Positions 1-5,465 are shown, counted from the first letter of the stretch. The stretch is 5,465 bases of DNA from DAOTTW01 sp034437615 (GCA_034437615.1 DAOTTW010000327.1:1-5465), one strand, 5' to 3'. Program-made: numbers and translations. The notes: a model not told the origin generated them from the letters alone.

Positions 1-811
1 CCTTATCCATCAGCAGCTTGGTCGCCTGCACCGGGTCACGATCCAGCGCATAAGCGACGAAGTCATCATCTGTGACGAACTGCTGGCCGTCCTCCGGCGA
101 TTGACCGAATAAGCCATCGGAGGATACGAAGATTGTATCCGCTTCGTCCAGCGCGAGGCCCTTGCGCCCCAGGCTATCGGCTTGTTCCGGCGTTACGAGG
201 TCATAGCCGCGCAAGGCATATATGCCGATGTCTGGTTTGATGTCCTCACCGATGCCAAGCGCACGCGACAGAGCCGCTCCGTTACGTACATAGCGAAATT
301 CATCCTCGGCAATTTCGCCACGCAGCAGCAACTCGTTGGCGCGGGTGTGGTCGGTGTTCAGGCGGACTAAATTACCCTGCCGTGCCAGATAGACGCGGCT
401 ATCGCCGATATTACCGATGAACAAACGCCCAAAAGGGGCATCTGGGTCGTTGAGGTGCACGGCAGCAATGGCAACGGTTGTCGCTGGCGGCTTTTTCGGG
501 TTTACTTGCCTGCCCTGTTCTACCATGCGTTGCACTTCGCGCATAACGGCCTTATTAGCGCGTATAATGGCCTCATATAGCATTTCAGGCACGTTATTGC
601 GCTGGGTGGATTGTAGGCTGCGGATGACCGTCCGTAAGGCCGCAGATGAAGCGGTTTGCCCTAGCTCCCCGCCACCGACACCATCACAGACGATGCCGAT
701 TTGCAGGTTGAAGCCATTGGGTGTTGTGAAGAATGCTTCTGTCGCATCGTCTTCCATGTGTTCGCGCTGACCAATGCGCTTGTCAGCGGCGGCGGCAACA
801 AGTTGCGCCAT
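1..811 (-). CDS. PP2C-family Ser/Thr protein phosphatase, C-terminus cut by window edge
   Basis: I translated the minus strand from the ATG at 811; the frame stays open for 270 codons to the left edge, so the C-terminus lies outside. PP2C (PPM) phosphatases are metal-dependent enzymes that remove phosphate from Ser/Thr. Motifs appear in the usual order: GQREHMEDDA (residues 14-23), CDGVGGGELGQ (42-52, metal-binding Asp43-Gly44), GNIGDSRVYLAR (133-144), DHT (154-156), ALSRALG (180-186) and VSSDGLF (229-235, metal-binding Asp232). The last metal-ligand motif is expected beyond the edge. No membrane helix is seen, so it is probably cytoplasmic. About 20 extra residues (203-224) precede the SDGL strand, making it a little longer than compact PrpC/PstP catalytic domains. 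It lies 55 bp after the kinase stop and has its own strong Shine-Dalgarno, so it is probably the third gene of the operon and the eraser for the kinase. The family call is near certain; the substrate is inferred. Confidence 0.95.
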   Translation of the reverse strand, partial: MAQLVAAAADKRIGQREHMEDDATEAFFTTPNGFNLQIGIVCDGVGGGELGQTASSAALRTVIRSLQSTQRNNVPEMLYEAIIRANKAVMREVQRMVEQGRQVNPKKPPATTVAIAAVHLNDPDAPFGRLFIGNIGDSRVYLARQGNLVRLNTDHTRANELLLRGEIAEDEFRYVRNGAALSRALGIGEDIKPDIGIYALRGYDLVTPEQADSLGRKGLALDEADTIFVSSDGLFGQSPEDGQQFVTDDDFVAYALDRDPVQATKLLMDK

Positions 812-820
812 GATCCCTTG

Positions 821-829
821 CTCCTTCTT
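821..829 (-). promoter_or_regulatory. Shine-Dalgarno of the PP2C gene
   Basis: The minus strand reads AAGAAGGAG, then 9 nt, then the ATG at 811. This strong match to the anti-SD sequence fixes the start codon. It suggests the phosphatase is translated efficiently and independently of the kinase. Confidence 0.8.
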
Positions 830-866
830 CAGTCAGGGACGCTCTCTTCGATGGGAGTATCCAGGC

Positions 867-1880
867 TTATAAACGTGGCGAGGCCAGCTCGATGCTGGTT
901 TCCAGATAGTCGATAATGTCGTTGATGGTCGGGCGCGTTTCCGGGTCAGGGTCTAGCATTGCCTCGACTAATTGGCCCAGTAGCGGCGGCACATCGTTGT
1001 CCATCGGGTCTGGTGCCTGGTGCACGATTTTGCCCGCGAGCACGGTGCGCCCAGTGCGTTGCATGCTGTCGTTTGTCTTGCCAGACTTGATGTTCTGATA
1101 TAAGTAGCGCTCATTGAGCACCTCATAGCATAACACGCCAAAACTCCACACATCGGAGGCGAGGTAATCAAACGGCAGGGTTTTGGGGCTTACGCCCGCT
1201 GGTAATTGATTTTTGTTCTTGCGGTTTTGTTGTAGCCATTGCAGCCGTTCCGGTGAGCAGTGCGTCAGTGTGGCGGCGCGTGGTGGTGGCTCTGCGAGGT
1301 GGGTCGTCAGGCCAAAATCAATGAGTACAGGTTGTGGGACGGTCTTTTTATCCGGGTTTTCACGGAACAGGATATTCTCTGGCTTCAGGTCCAGGTGACC
1401 ATAGCCCCGCGAGTGCAGGTATTCTAGCACGACTGCAATCTGGTACAGCAATTCGACGCGCCAGGATAGTGCATAACGTTTCAGGCGTAACTTCGAGACA
1501 GGCTGACCCGGCAAAAGCTCCATCGCGATGTACCAGGGCGGTTGCTTCGGATCAACTTCAGTTGCGCGGCTGCGGTAGGGGTCACCGCTTTTGTGGCGGT
1601 TCAAGGAGAAGATGCGCAGAATACCAGGGTGCCGGAATCGGTTCAACAGGTCCGTTTCTCTGCGGATCATGTTCTCGAACTCGGTCTGGTTGCTTTCTTT
1701 GCGCGGGTCCATGCGCATGATCTTCAGCGCGACCCGCGTTCCTTTGCGGTGCGTATACAAGGCGTCGTTGTTAATTATGGCCTCGTATACGACCGATGTG
1801 CCGCCACGTGCAGAAATCAAGTTTTGCAGGCGGAAGATACCGATTTCGCTACCGGCCAATTTAGTTAAATCCACTGCCAT
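867..1880 (-). CDS. Soluble Ser/Thr protein kinase (Hanks-type, non-RD)
   Basis: A 337-residue protein that is almost entirely kinase domain, with no membrane helix or sensor domain, so probably cytoplasmic. It should transfer phosphate from ATP to Ser/Thr. Visible subdomains: glycine-rich loop SARGGTSVVYEA (23-34, with Ala24 where the first Gly usually sits), VALK with Lys53, helix-C Glu75, catalytic loop GHLDLKPENIL (161-171, Asp164 and Asn169), DFG (188-190), CSPER in place of APE (208-212), DVWSFG (243-248) and the late Arg316 in ETRPT. The catalytic HRD is HLD, so this is a non-RD kinase, and its activation segment is short. An insert of about 25 residues rich in Asn/Lys/Gln (214-238) follows the SPE motif. 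An in-frame TAG lies eight codons upstream and no other start codon is available, so the ATG at 1880 is used; its Shine-Dalgarno is weak (GAAAGATGA region). It starts 36 bp after the VWA-FHA gene and is probably co-transcribed. The FHA protein is a likely substrate or partner (inference). Confidence 0.95.
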   Translation of the reverse strand: MAVDLTKLAGSEIGIFRLQNLISARGGTSVVYEAIINNDALYTHRKGTRVALKIMRMDPRKESNQTEFENMIRRETDLLNRFRHPGILRIFSLNRHKSGDPYRSRATEVDPKQPPWYIAMELLPGQPVSKLRLKRYALSWRVELLYQIAVVLEYLHSRGYGHLDLKPENILFRENPDKKTVPQPVLIDFGLTTHLAEPPPRAATLTHCSPERLQWLQQNRKNKNQLPAGVSPKTLPFDYLASDVWSFGVLCYEVLNERYLYQNIKSGKTNDSMQRTGRTVLAGKIVHQAPDPMDNDVPPLLGQLVEAMLDPDPETRPTINDIIDYLETSIELASPRL

Positions 1881-1916
1881 GTCATCGTCATCTTTCGTGT
1901 ACTACACAACTGCAAT

Positions 1917-4538
1917 TTAGAAGGGGCGGAATTCGCCAGCATCGTCGAACGAGTCGGCATCATCGCTGTTTTTCTTCTTTTTGAACGGATTGCCGCCCGA
2001 CGATTGATTGGATTTACCCGTTTTCTTGGGCTTGCCTTTGGGCTTTTCCTGTGGCGTCTGGTCGTCGCTAGGCCGCGCTCTAGGCGCAGGGTCGGATGCA
2101 TCATCGAATGCGTCCGCCTGGGTCACGTCGGACCAACCGAAGGGGGCGTCATCGTTGTCGTCGCCATCCGCAAAGGTTTCGGTAACATCGGGCGCTTGCG
2201 GCGGTCTACGCTTCGGCTTGTTGTTGGTGAATGGGTTGTTGCTGGGTGCGTCGAAGTCATCGTCATCGCCAAAGAGCGGTTCGTCGTCGAACGGCTCTGC
2301 CTGTGTGACGTTCGATGGGTCGTTGCTGTAGCTGAAGTCGTCATCAAAATCATATGAAGAATCCATCAGCGGCGGCAGGGTTTCGTCGGGCGATAGGGCG
2401 GGGACGCTCTCGGTGAGCATGTCCGAGTCACGGTACCCGTAGCGGGCTTCCATGTCGGCCTTGTCCGCGCCGAAGTCATCCAACTCGTCCGGCAGGTCCA
2501 TAACCGTCTGGTCGCCTCGGTTAATCTCATTAGATACGATATGAAGGCGTAGCTCAACCTTCTTGCTCAGGCCGATGATGTCGCCCTCTTTCAGCGGTCG
2601 CGGCTCGCGGTCCGGGCGCACAACCTTACCATTGAGGTATGTCAGGTTTTGTGACTCTAGGTCGCGGATGTGCAGCGTCTGGCTCAGGGACTCAATCTGA
2701 GCGTGGCGAGCAGAAATCGCCGAGTTGGGCACAGCAGCATCACAGCCTGCATCCAGCACACGGCCCAAGATGAAGGGTGTGCGCGTGATGCGGATCGGCT
2801 TTTTGCTGTCTAGCCCTTTCATGGGTTGTAGCTCTGCCAATGTGCCGCGTTTGGGTGGCCGTCTATCGTCAACTACATCGTCGTCGTCGTCGTCCGCGCC
2901 AAAGACAGATGTGGCCGTCTCGACGAAGGTGGTGCCCAGGTCCACAACGCCGCGAACAACAGCACGCCCTGGACGTGTAAAGGCGAAGAACATTGCAGTC
3001 AAACCTGCGACCAGTGCGGCCACCGCTGCCCCACCAAATGCAAAGACATCAGCTTCCGCTGCGACGTTTTCACCGAAAATCTGTGAGGCGGCGGTTGGCT
3101 GCGGTGTAAAGGTCGGCACAGGCGTGAACGTTGGCGCTGCTGTAAAGGTCGGCTGTGGGGTGAATGTGGGCTGAAGGGGGATCGGCTCTACGCTGACGGT
3201 GCCTGTTGTCTGCGTGCTTGCTGTTAAGCCGCGTGCATCGATCACCGTGACGGCTAGCGTGACGCCGTAATTTGTTTCGGCTTGATTGTAACCCCGTAAA
3301 TCCCAGGTGAGGTTGATGTCGCCTGCGCCGTCAATGGGGTTGTTTAGTTCAACCGGGACGGTGGGCGCGCCGCGATCGTTGGCGGCCTCGAAGCGCAATG
3401 TGCGAATGGTGCGTTCGATGCCGTCAGGGAAGGTCACGCGGACGACTAATGTTTCCTCATTGTTGTCGAACTGTGGGCTTTCGGTGTTGGAGGCGCTCAG
3501 GAAGTCGCGGATTGGGGCCGTGTTGCTGGGCGCGACGAATTCGACATTTGGCGGCAGGTATTGTGGGGCATAGGTATAGCTTGCGTTGGCCTGCGCAGCA
3601 TTCACCAACACCGTCAGGCGGGCTGTGCGGGTGTCGTCTAGCTGTTGGTTTTGGCTGCGATAGCGCAGCGCGTAGTATGTGCGTTGGTTGTCGATCAGGC
3701 TGTACAGCTCTTGCAGCGCCCCCGATGCGCGTGCGTCCTCGTTTTCACCGGGGCTGAGGCTGCCGCCTACGTTATTGACGTAAGATCCCCCACCCAGGCG
3801 TGCCATCGCATTGTAGGATTGTTGTGAGTCTTGCCGTGTCGTGTGCGCTTGTACGACATGTAAGGCAATACCTGCGGCAGCAAAGCGCGACGCGTTTGAC
3901 TCTGCGCGATTGTACTGCAACGAACCAATCAGCATAGCGGCCTTGCGCGGGTTATCCTCTGCTTGCAGCTCCGATAGTAAAGTCGGTAGAAAATCGTTGA
4001 CGCGGAAGAAGTTTCCATTGGCTGCTAACTGCAACGAATTCGCCAACGTAGCCAGTTCACCCCGGCTTTGTATGCGTACAACGTTTGGGGTACGCGAATT
4101 GATGCGCAGCACAATGGCTGTATCCCCATCCTGAAAGTAGTTGTTCGCGAAGGCGCTCAGGCTCCGCCGTATCAGGGCGAGATCACCACCGAAGCTCAGG
4201 TCTATCAGGATACCAATCACCATCGGTCCATCAGTGCGCACCGTCCGCTGTAGGTTTTCGTGTGGCTCATCTACGCTGAAGTTGATAGCCTGTAGGTTTG
4301 TAAGCGTTTGGGTACCTTGCCGCGCAACCACGTCGATTTCGACCTGTTGTGGGACGGTATAGCGTGTGCCCATGATTGTCAGGCGCGGCTGCGGTGGGCC
4401 TTCTTCGCCACTTTGTTGACCATAAGCAGATGGCGCGATAAACATCAGTAATACGCCGAGGAGCGCAAGATGCATCAACCCGCCTAGAGGGTTAATGGTT
4501 AGTCTGTGGCCTTTTGGGTGGATAGTAGCAGTTCGCAT
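1917..4538 (-). CDS. Signal peptide-VWA-stalk-TM-FHA membrane protein with acidic tail
   Basis: An 873-residue protein. Residues 1-40 form a signal peptide with a basic n-region, a hydrophobic core at about 22-36, and likely cleavage after SAYG. Residues about 45-100 look like a beta-rich domain. A VWA-like fold follows at about 104-295, with VIGILIDLSFGGD as its first strand and loop. Residues about 300-450 are beta-rich, possibly Ig-like. A Thr/Pro stalk (456-483) leads to one membrane helix (about 498-519) followed by basic TRPGR, so the C-terminus is inside. After an acidic run (549-558) comes an FHA domain (about 582-668) with GR (592-593), SARH (609-612) and NG (636-637). FHA domains bind phosphothreonine peptides. 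The tail (676-873) is acidic, disordered and repetitive, with basic KPKGKPKK patches. The MIDAS is degenerate: DLSFG for DxSxS, and GSL where TDG is usual. Met1 is chosen because a Shine-Dalgarno precedes it; Met22 is the alternative. Probable role: link an external state to internal kinase/phosphatase signalling (inferred). Confidence 0.92.
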   Translation of the reverse strand: MRTATIHPKGHRLTINPLGGLMHLALLGVLLMFIAPSAYGQQSGEEGPPQPRLTIMGTRYTVPQQVEIDVVARQGTQTLTNLQAINFSVDEPHENLQRTVRTDGPMVIGILIDLSFGGDLALIRRSLSAFANNYFQDGDTAIVLRINSRTPNVVRIQSRGELATLANSLQLAANGNFFRVNDFLPTLLSELQAEDNPRKAAMLIGSLQYNRAESNASRFAAAGIALHVVQAHTTRQDSQQSYNAMARLGGGSYVNNVGGSLSPGENEDARASGALQELYSLIDNQRTYYALRYRSQNQQLDDTRTARLTVLVNAAQANASYTYAPQYLPPNVEFVAPSNTAPIRDFLSASNTESPQFDNNEETLVVRVTFPDGIERTIRTLRFEAANDRGAPTVPVELNNPIDGAGDINLTWDLRGYNQAETNYGVTLAVTVIDARGLTASTQTTGTVSVEPIPLQPTFTPQPTFTAAPTFTPVPTFTPQPTAASQIFGENVAAEADVFAFGGAAVAALVAGLTAMFFAFTRPGRAVVRGVVDLGTTFVETATSVFGADDDDDDVVDDRRPPKRGTLAELQPMKGLDSKKPIRITRTPFILGRVLDAGCDAAVPNSAISARHAQIESLSQTLHIRDLESQNLTYLNGKVVRPDREPRPLKEGDIIGLSKKVELRLHIVSNEINRGDQTVMDLPDELDDFGADKADMEARYGYRDSDMLTESVPALSPDETLPPLMDSSYDFDDDFSYSNDPSNVTQAEPFDDEPLFGDDDDFDAPSNNPFTNNKPKRRPPQAPDVTETFADGDDNDDAPFGWSDVTQADAFDDASDPAPRARPSDDQTPQEKPKGKPKKTGKSNQSSGGNPFKKKKNSDDADSFDDAGEFRPF
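3090..3173 (-). repeat. Thr/Pro stalk repeat (PTFTP-type units) inside the VWA-FHA gene
   Basis: Residues 456-483 of the VWA-FHA protein are built from units QPTFTP, QPTFTA, APTFTP, VPTFTP and QPTAAS, giving a 12- to 18-bp periodicity in the DNA. The stretch lies between the outer beta-rich region and the membrane helix. It therefore probably acts as an extended, possibly glycosylated, spacer. Such Thr/Pro runs are common in Anaerolineae surface proteins, and repeat number could vary by slippage. Confidence 0.85.
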
Positions 4539-4542
4539 AAAG

Positions 4543-4550
4543 TCACCTTC
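4543..4550 (-). promoter_or_regulatory. Shine-Dalgarno of the VWA-FHA gene
   Basis: The minus strand reads GAAGGTGA, then CTTT, then the ATG at 4538. The AAGG core sits 7 nt before the start, which supports Met1 over Met22. I found no convincing -35/-10 pair upstream. TATACA (4613-4608) and TACTAT (4624-4619) resemble -10 boxes but lack a -35 at proper spacing. Confidence 0.6.
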
Positions 4551-4560
4551 ACTGATGCCA

Positions 4561-4581
4561 TCGCTAGTCGCTTGTCGCTAG
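4561..4581. repeat. Three-copy 7-bp tandem repeat in the operon leader
   Basis: On the plus strand the three adjacent units are TCGCTAG, TCGCTTG and TCGCTAG; the first and third are identical and the middle one differs at one base. On the operon strand they read CTAGCGA, CAAGCGA, CTAGCGA and end 22 nt before the ATG. They may be in the untranslated leader or near the promoter. They could be a regulator site, or simply a short tandem duplication; function is unknown. Confidence 0.75.
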
Positions 4582-4637
4582 GCAATTGGTCATATAGTTT
4601 TTAGCAGTGTATACGCCTATAGTACAGCTAAAAAGCA

Positions 4638-4716
4638 TCCCGTGTTGCTTAAGGGTTTTCGTGAGGTATTTGCAGACGACACGGGACAGTCGTTGTTCTT
4701 ACCGCCTGGTCGTCTG
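4638..4716. repeat. Two overlapping inverted repeats upstream of the operon
   Basis: TCCCGTGT (4638-4645) pairs perfectly with ACACGGGA (4679-4686) across 33 nt. CAGACGAC (4673-4680) pairs perfectly with GTCGTCTG (4709-4716) across 28 nt. The inner arms share bases 4679-4680, so both hairpins cannot form fully at once. They lie 100-180 bp upstream of the VWA-FHA start. No T-run follows either one, so neither looks like an intrinsic terminator. Chance pairing of 8-bp arms is possible. Confidence 0.4.
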
Positions 4717-4954
4717 AATTCGTTCTCATCCATCCATAAGAATTGCTCAGCCTGTTCGCGACGGGTTCACGCGCGAATACTTCTGCTGTTTAACTATACA
4801 AACGTCAACTATATTACTTGTTAAGGGCATATGTTTATACCATCTGTAAGAATTTCGTTTGACTGTAGTAGATTGTACCATACTAACGAGCCTGTACCAA
4901 ACAAGTAACACGATGTGAAAACTTTTGAATTAGATGAGTATAGCAAACGAGATA

Positions 4955-4970
4955 ACTTATTATAATAAGT
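4955..4970. repeat. Perfect 16-bp AT-rich palindrome
   Basis: ACTTATTATAATAAGT equals its own reverse complement. It contains TATAAT in both orientations (4961-4966 on plus, 4964-4959 on minus), but neither has a recognisable -35 at 16-18 bp. It could be an operator for a dimeric regulator or a symmetric promoter element. A chance origin in AT-rich DNA is less likely at this length but cannot be excluded. Confidence 0.6.
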
Positions 4971-4981
4971 GTTGATGCCTC

Positions 4982-5033
4982 AGTTGCTTAATGCTTGATG
5001 GTTAACCGGACGTTTTAACGTCTGACGGCAACT
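4982..5033. repeat. Nested inverted repeats, possible hairpin or cruciform
   Basis: The inner stem GACGTT-TT-AACGTC spans 5009-5022 and can extend through CCG (5006-5008) with CGG (5026-5028) around a 3-nt bulge. The outer arms AGTTGC (4982-4987) and GCAACT (5028-5033) are perfect complements. An 8-bp palindrome GGTTAACC (5000-5007) overlaps the inner part. No T-run follows, so an intrinsic terminator on plus is not supported. It is structure of unknown function. Confidence 0.45.
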
Positions 5034-5058
5034 ACTTCGACAATGTCATGTTAATCAG

Positions 5059-5205
5059 ATGTTCGGTAGTAACTTCCCACAGTCAGAACGCGATTTCGTA
5101 ACCCGCTCGGTCATCTTGGGCGATGGCGACAGCAGCGAGAATAGCGGCAAGCCCTACCCACAAAACGACTTCGGCGACACCAGCCTTAATATCGTCAACA
5201 TCTGA
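5059..5205 (+). other. Short ORF, 48 residues, coding status uncertain
   Basis: The ATG at 5059 opens 48 codons to TGA at 5203-5205. The product is hydrophilic, starting MFGSNFPQSERDF and ending FGDTSLNIVNI, with no domain I recognise. No Shine-Dalgarno precedes it. It lies in a patch of higher G+C than the AT-rich DNA before it. The minus strand of the same patch reads like a membrane-helix protein end, so at most one of the two is likely to be or have been coding. I cannot assign a function. Confidence 0.25.
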
Positions 5206-5235
5206 CCTTCGACGTGCATTGCTTACCCAGAGTTG
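5083..5235 (-). pseudogene. Possible remnant of a small membrane protein (C-terminal end)
   Basis: The minus frame is open from just after a TAA at 5238-5236 to a TGA ending at 5083, giving 50 residues. It has a basic/acidic front (ARRRSDVDDIKAG), one strongly hydrophobic helix (EVVLWVGLAAILAAVAIA) and a short charged tail DDRAGYEIAF. That layout is typical of a one-helix membrane protein. No ATG, GTG or TTG lies ahead of the helix, so the N-terminus is missing or was lost by frameshift. It overlaps the plus-strand 48-residue ORF antisense. I read it as a candidate gene remnant; an accidental hydrophobic frame is the alternative. Confidence 0.3.
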
Positions 5236-5272
5236 TTATTATTGGCAAAATGACGACTCTGTATGAGACACG

Positions 5273-5443
5273 ATGAGTAATTTGCTACTGGACCCATTGA
5301 CCGAACGCGAACTGGAAACCTTACAACACATGGCACGCAACCTCTCAAATCGCGACGCACTTTCCGCAGTTTTCAGGTGCCTATGCGGCAATTTAGGAGA
5401 GGTCAGAAAAGACCGTGAAGGCCAGATAATTATAACGTTATAA
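5273..5443 (+). pseudogene. Truncated LuxR-type HTH fragment
   Basis: The 56-residue frame from the ATG at 5273 to TAA at 5441-5443 begins with LLLDPLTERELETLQHMARN (residues 4-23) and continues LSNRDAL. This closely follows the start of a LuxR/GerE C-terminal DNA-binding domain, whose usual form is PLTERELEVLxLxAxGLSNxEIA. After residue 30 the expected recognition helix (a pattern like LxxSxxTVKxH) is absent. The frame instead runs SAVFRCLCGNLGEVRKD, and the other two plus frames do not restore the motif. It therefore cannot form a complete HTH and is best read as a decayed or recombined piece of a LuxR- or MalT-like regulator. Its ATG overlaps the TGA of an 8-codon frame starting at 5250, and no Shine-Dalgarno is clear. 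It could alternatively be a real small chimeric protein. Confidence 0.6.
5430..5443. repeat. Perfect 14-bp palindrome at the end of the HTH fragment
   Basis: TTATAACGTTATAA equals its own reverse complement and includes the stop codon of the LuxR-like fragment. It could be an operator or part of a promoter for a gene beyond the right edge, or AT-rich chance symmetry. Confidence 0.5.
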
Positions 5444-5465
5444 CTAATGCATAGACTCGCAAGGT

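Larger units (their letters stand above)
4539..5058. other. Intergenic region upstream of the operon, no supported gene
   Basis: About 520 bp without a convincing gene. The part next to the operon (4539-4780) has near-average composition and holds the Shine-Dalgarno, the heptamer repeat and the paired inverted repeats. From about 4780 to 5058 it is AT-rich, with several palindromes and a near-repeat TGTACCATAC / TGTACCAAAC at 4874-4883 and 4893-4902 (9 of 10 bases, 19 bp apart). A TTGACT box at 4859-4864 has no good -10 partner. Short open frames on both strands at 4640-4820 lack homology I recognise. The operon promoter must lie here, but I cannot place it. Confidence 0.6.

Noticed and set aside
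1334..1720. 128-residue plus-strand ORF opposite the kinase gene
   Set aside because: It is the antisense shadow of a clear kinase with all catalytic motifs, and its own composition (Arg, Gly, Cys, Ser rich) is typical of a shadow frame.
1881..1916. Short inverted repeat GTGTA-G-TACAC between the FHA and kinase genes
   Set aside because: A 5-bp stem with a 1-base centre cannot form a useful hairpin, and no T-run follows; not a terminator.
2725..3174. 149-residue plus-strand ORF opposite the stalk, membrane helix and FHA region, with repeats such as GVNVGAAVKVG
   Set aside because: The glycine/valine repeat is simply the antisense reading of the Thr/Pro stalk; the minus strand explains the region fully.
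4642..4824. 60-residue plus-strand ORF, and a 37-residue minus-strand frame starting MDENEFRRPGGK over the same DNA
   Set aside because: Both read as loosely protein-like, but neither has a Shine-Dalgarno or a recognised domain, and they overlap antisense. The plus ORF runs into AT-rich DNA with a low-complexity end.
4859..4887. Possible plus-strand promoter with TTGACT as -35
   Set aside because: At 16-18 bp spacing the -10 candidates match only about three of six consensus positions, and no convincing gene lies just downstream.
1..5465. CRISPR array, tRNA, rRNA or complete insertion sequence
   Set aside because: I saw no regularly spaced repeats, no cloverleaf-like or rRNA-like sequence, and no transposase frame with terminal inverted repeats.

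Overview
The window looks like a piece of a Chloroflexota chromosome, most likely class Anaerolineae. The main clue is a surface protein with a Thr/Pro stalk built from PTFTP-type units, placed between an extracytoplasmic VWA region and a cytoplasmic FHA domain. Ser/Thr kinase signalling genes and moderate G+C content agree with this. The assignment is an inference, since no rRNA or other marker gene is present.

Positions 1-4538 hold one compact operon transcribed right to left. Its first gene (4538-1917) encodes an 873-residue protein with a signal peptide, a VWA domain, a second beta-rich region, a Thr/Pro stalk, one membrane helix, an FHA domain and a long acidic tail. After 36 bp comes a soluble Ser/Thr protein kinase (1880-867). 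After another 55 bp comes a PP2C-type phosphatase (811 to the left edge, C-terminus missing). The gene gaps are short and contain no visible terminator. Together the three make a plausible phospho-signalling cassette: an outside domain linked through the membrane to a phosphothreonine reader, plus a writer and an eraser. Several catalytic or metal-site motifs depart from consensus: kinase HLD in place of HRD, Ala for the first Gly of the glycine loop, and a degenerate VWA MIDAS.

Positions 4539-5465 contain no convincing intact gene. Next to the operon start there is a good Shine-Dalgarno, a three-copy 7-bp tandem repeat in the leader, and a pair of mutually exclusive inverted repeats further upstream. 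From about 4780 to 5058 the DNA is AT-rich and carries palindromes, including a perfect 16-bp one. From 5059 to the right edge there are short coding-like fragments. One is a recognisable but truncated LuxR-type helix-turn-helix start (5273-5443, plus strand). The other is a pair of antisense-overlapping ORFs (5059-5205 plus, 5083-5235 minus), of which the minus one reads like a membrane-helix C-terminus. This part looks like decaying sequence between two gene units.
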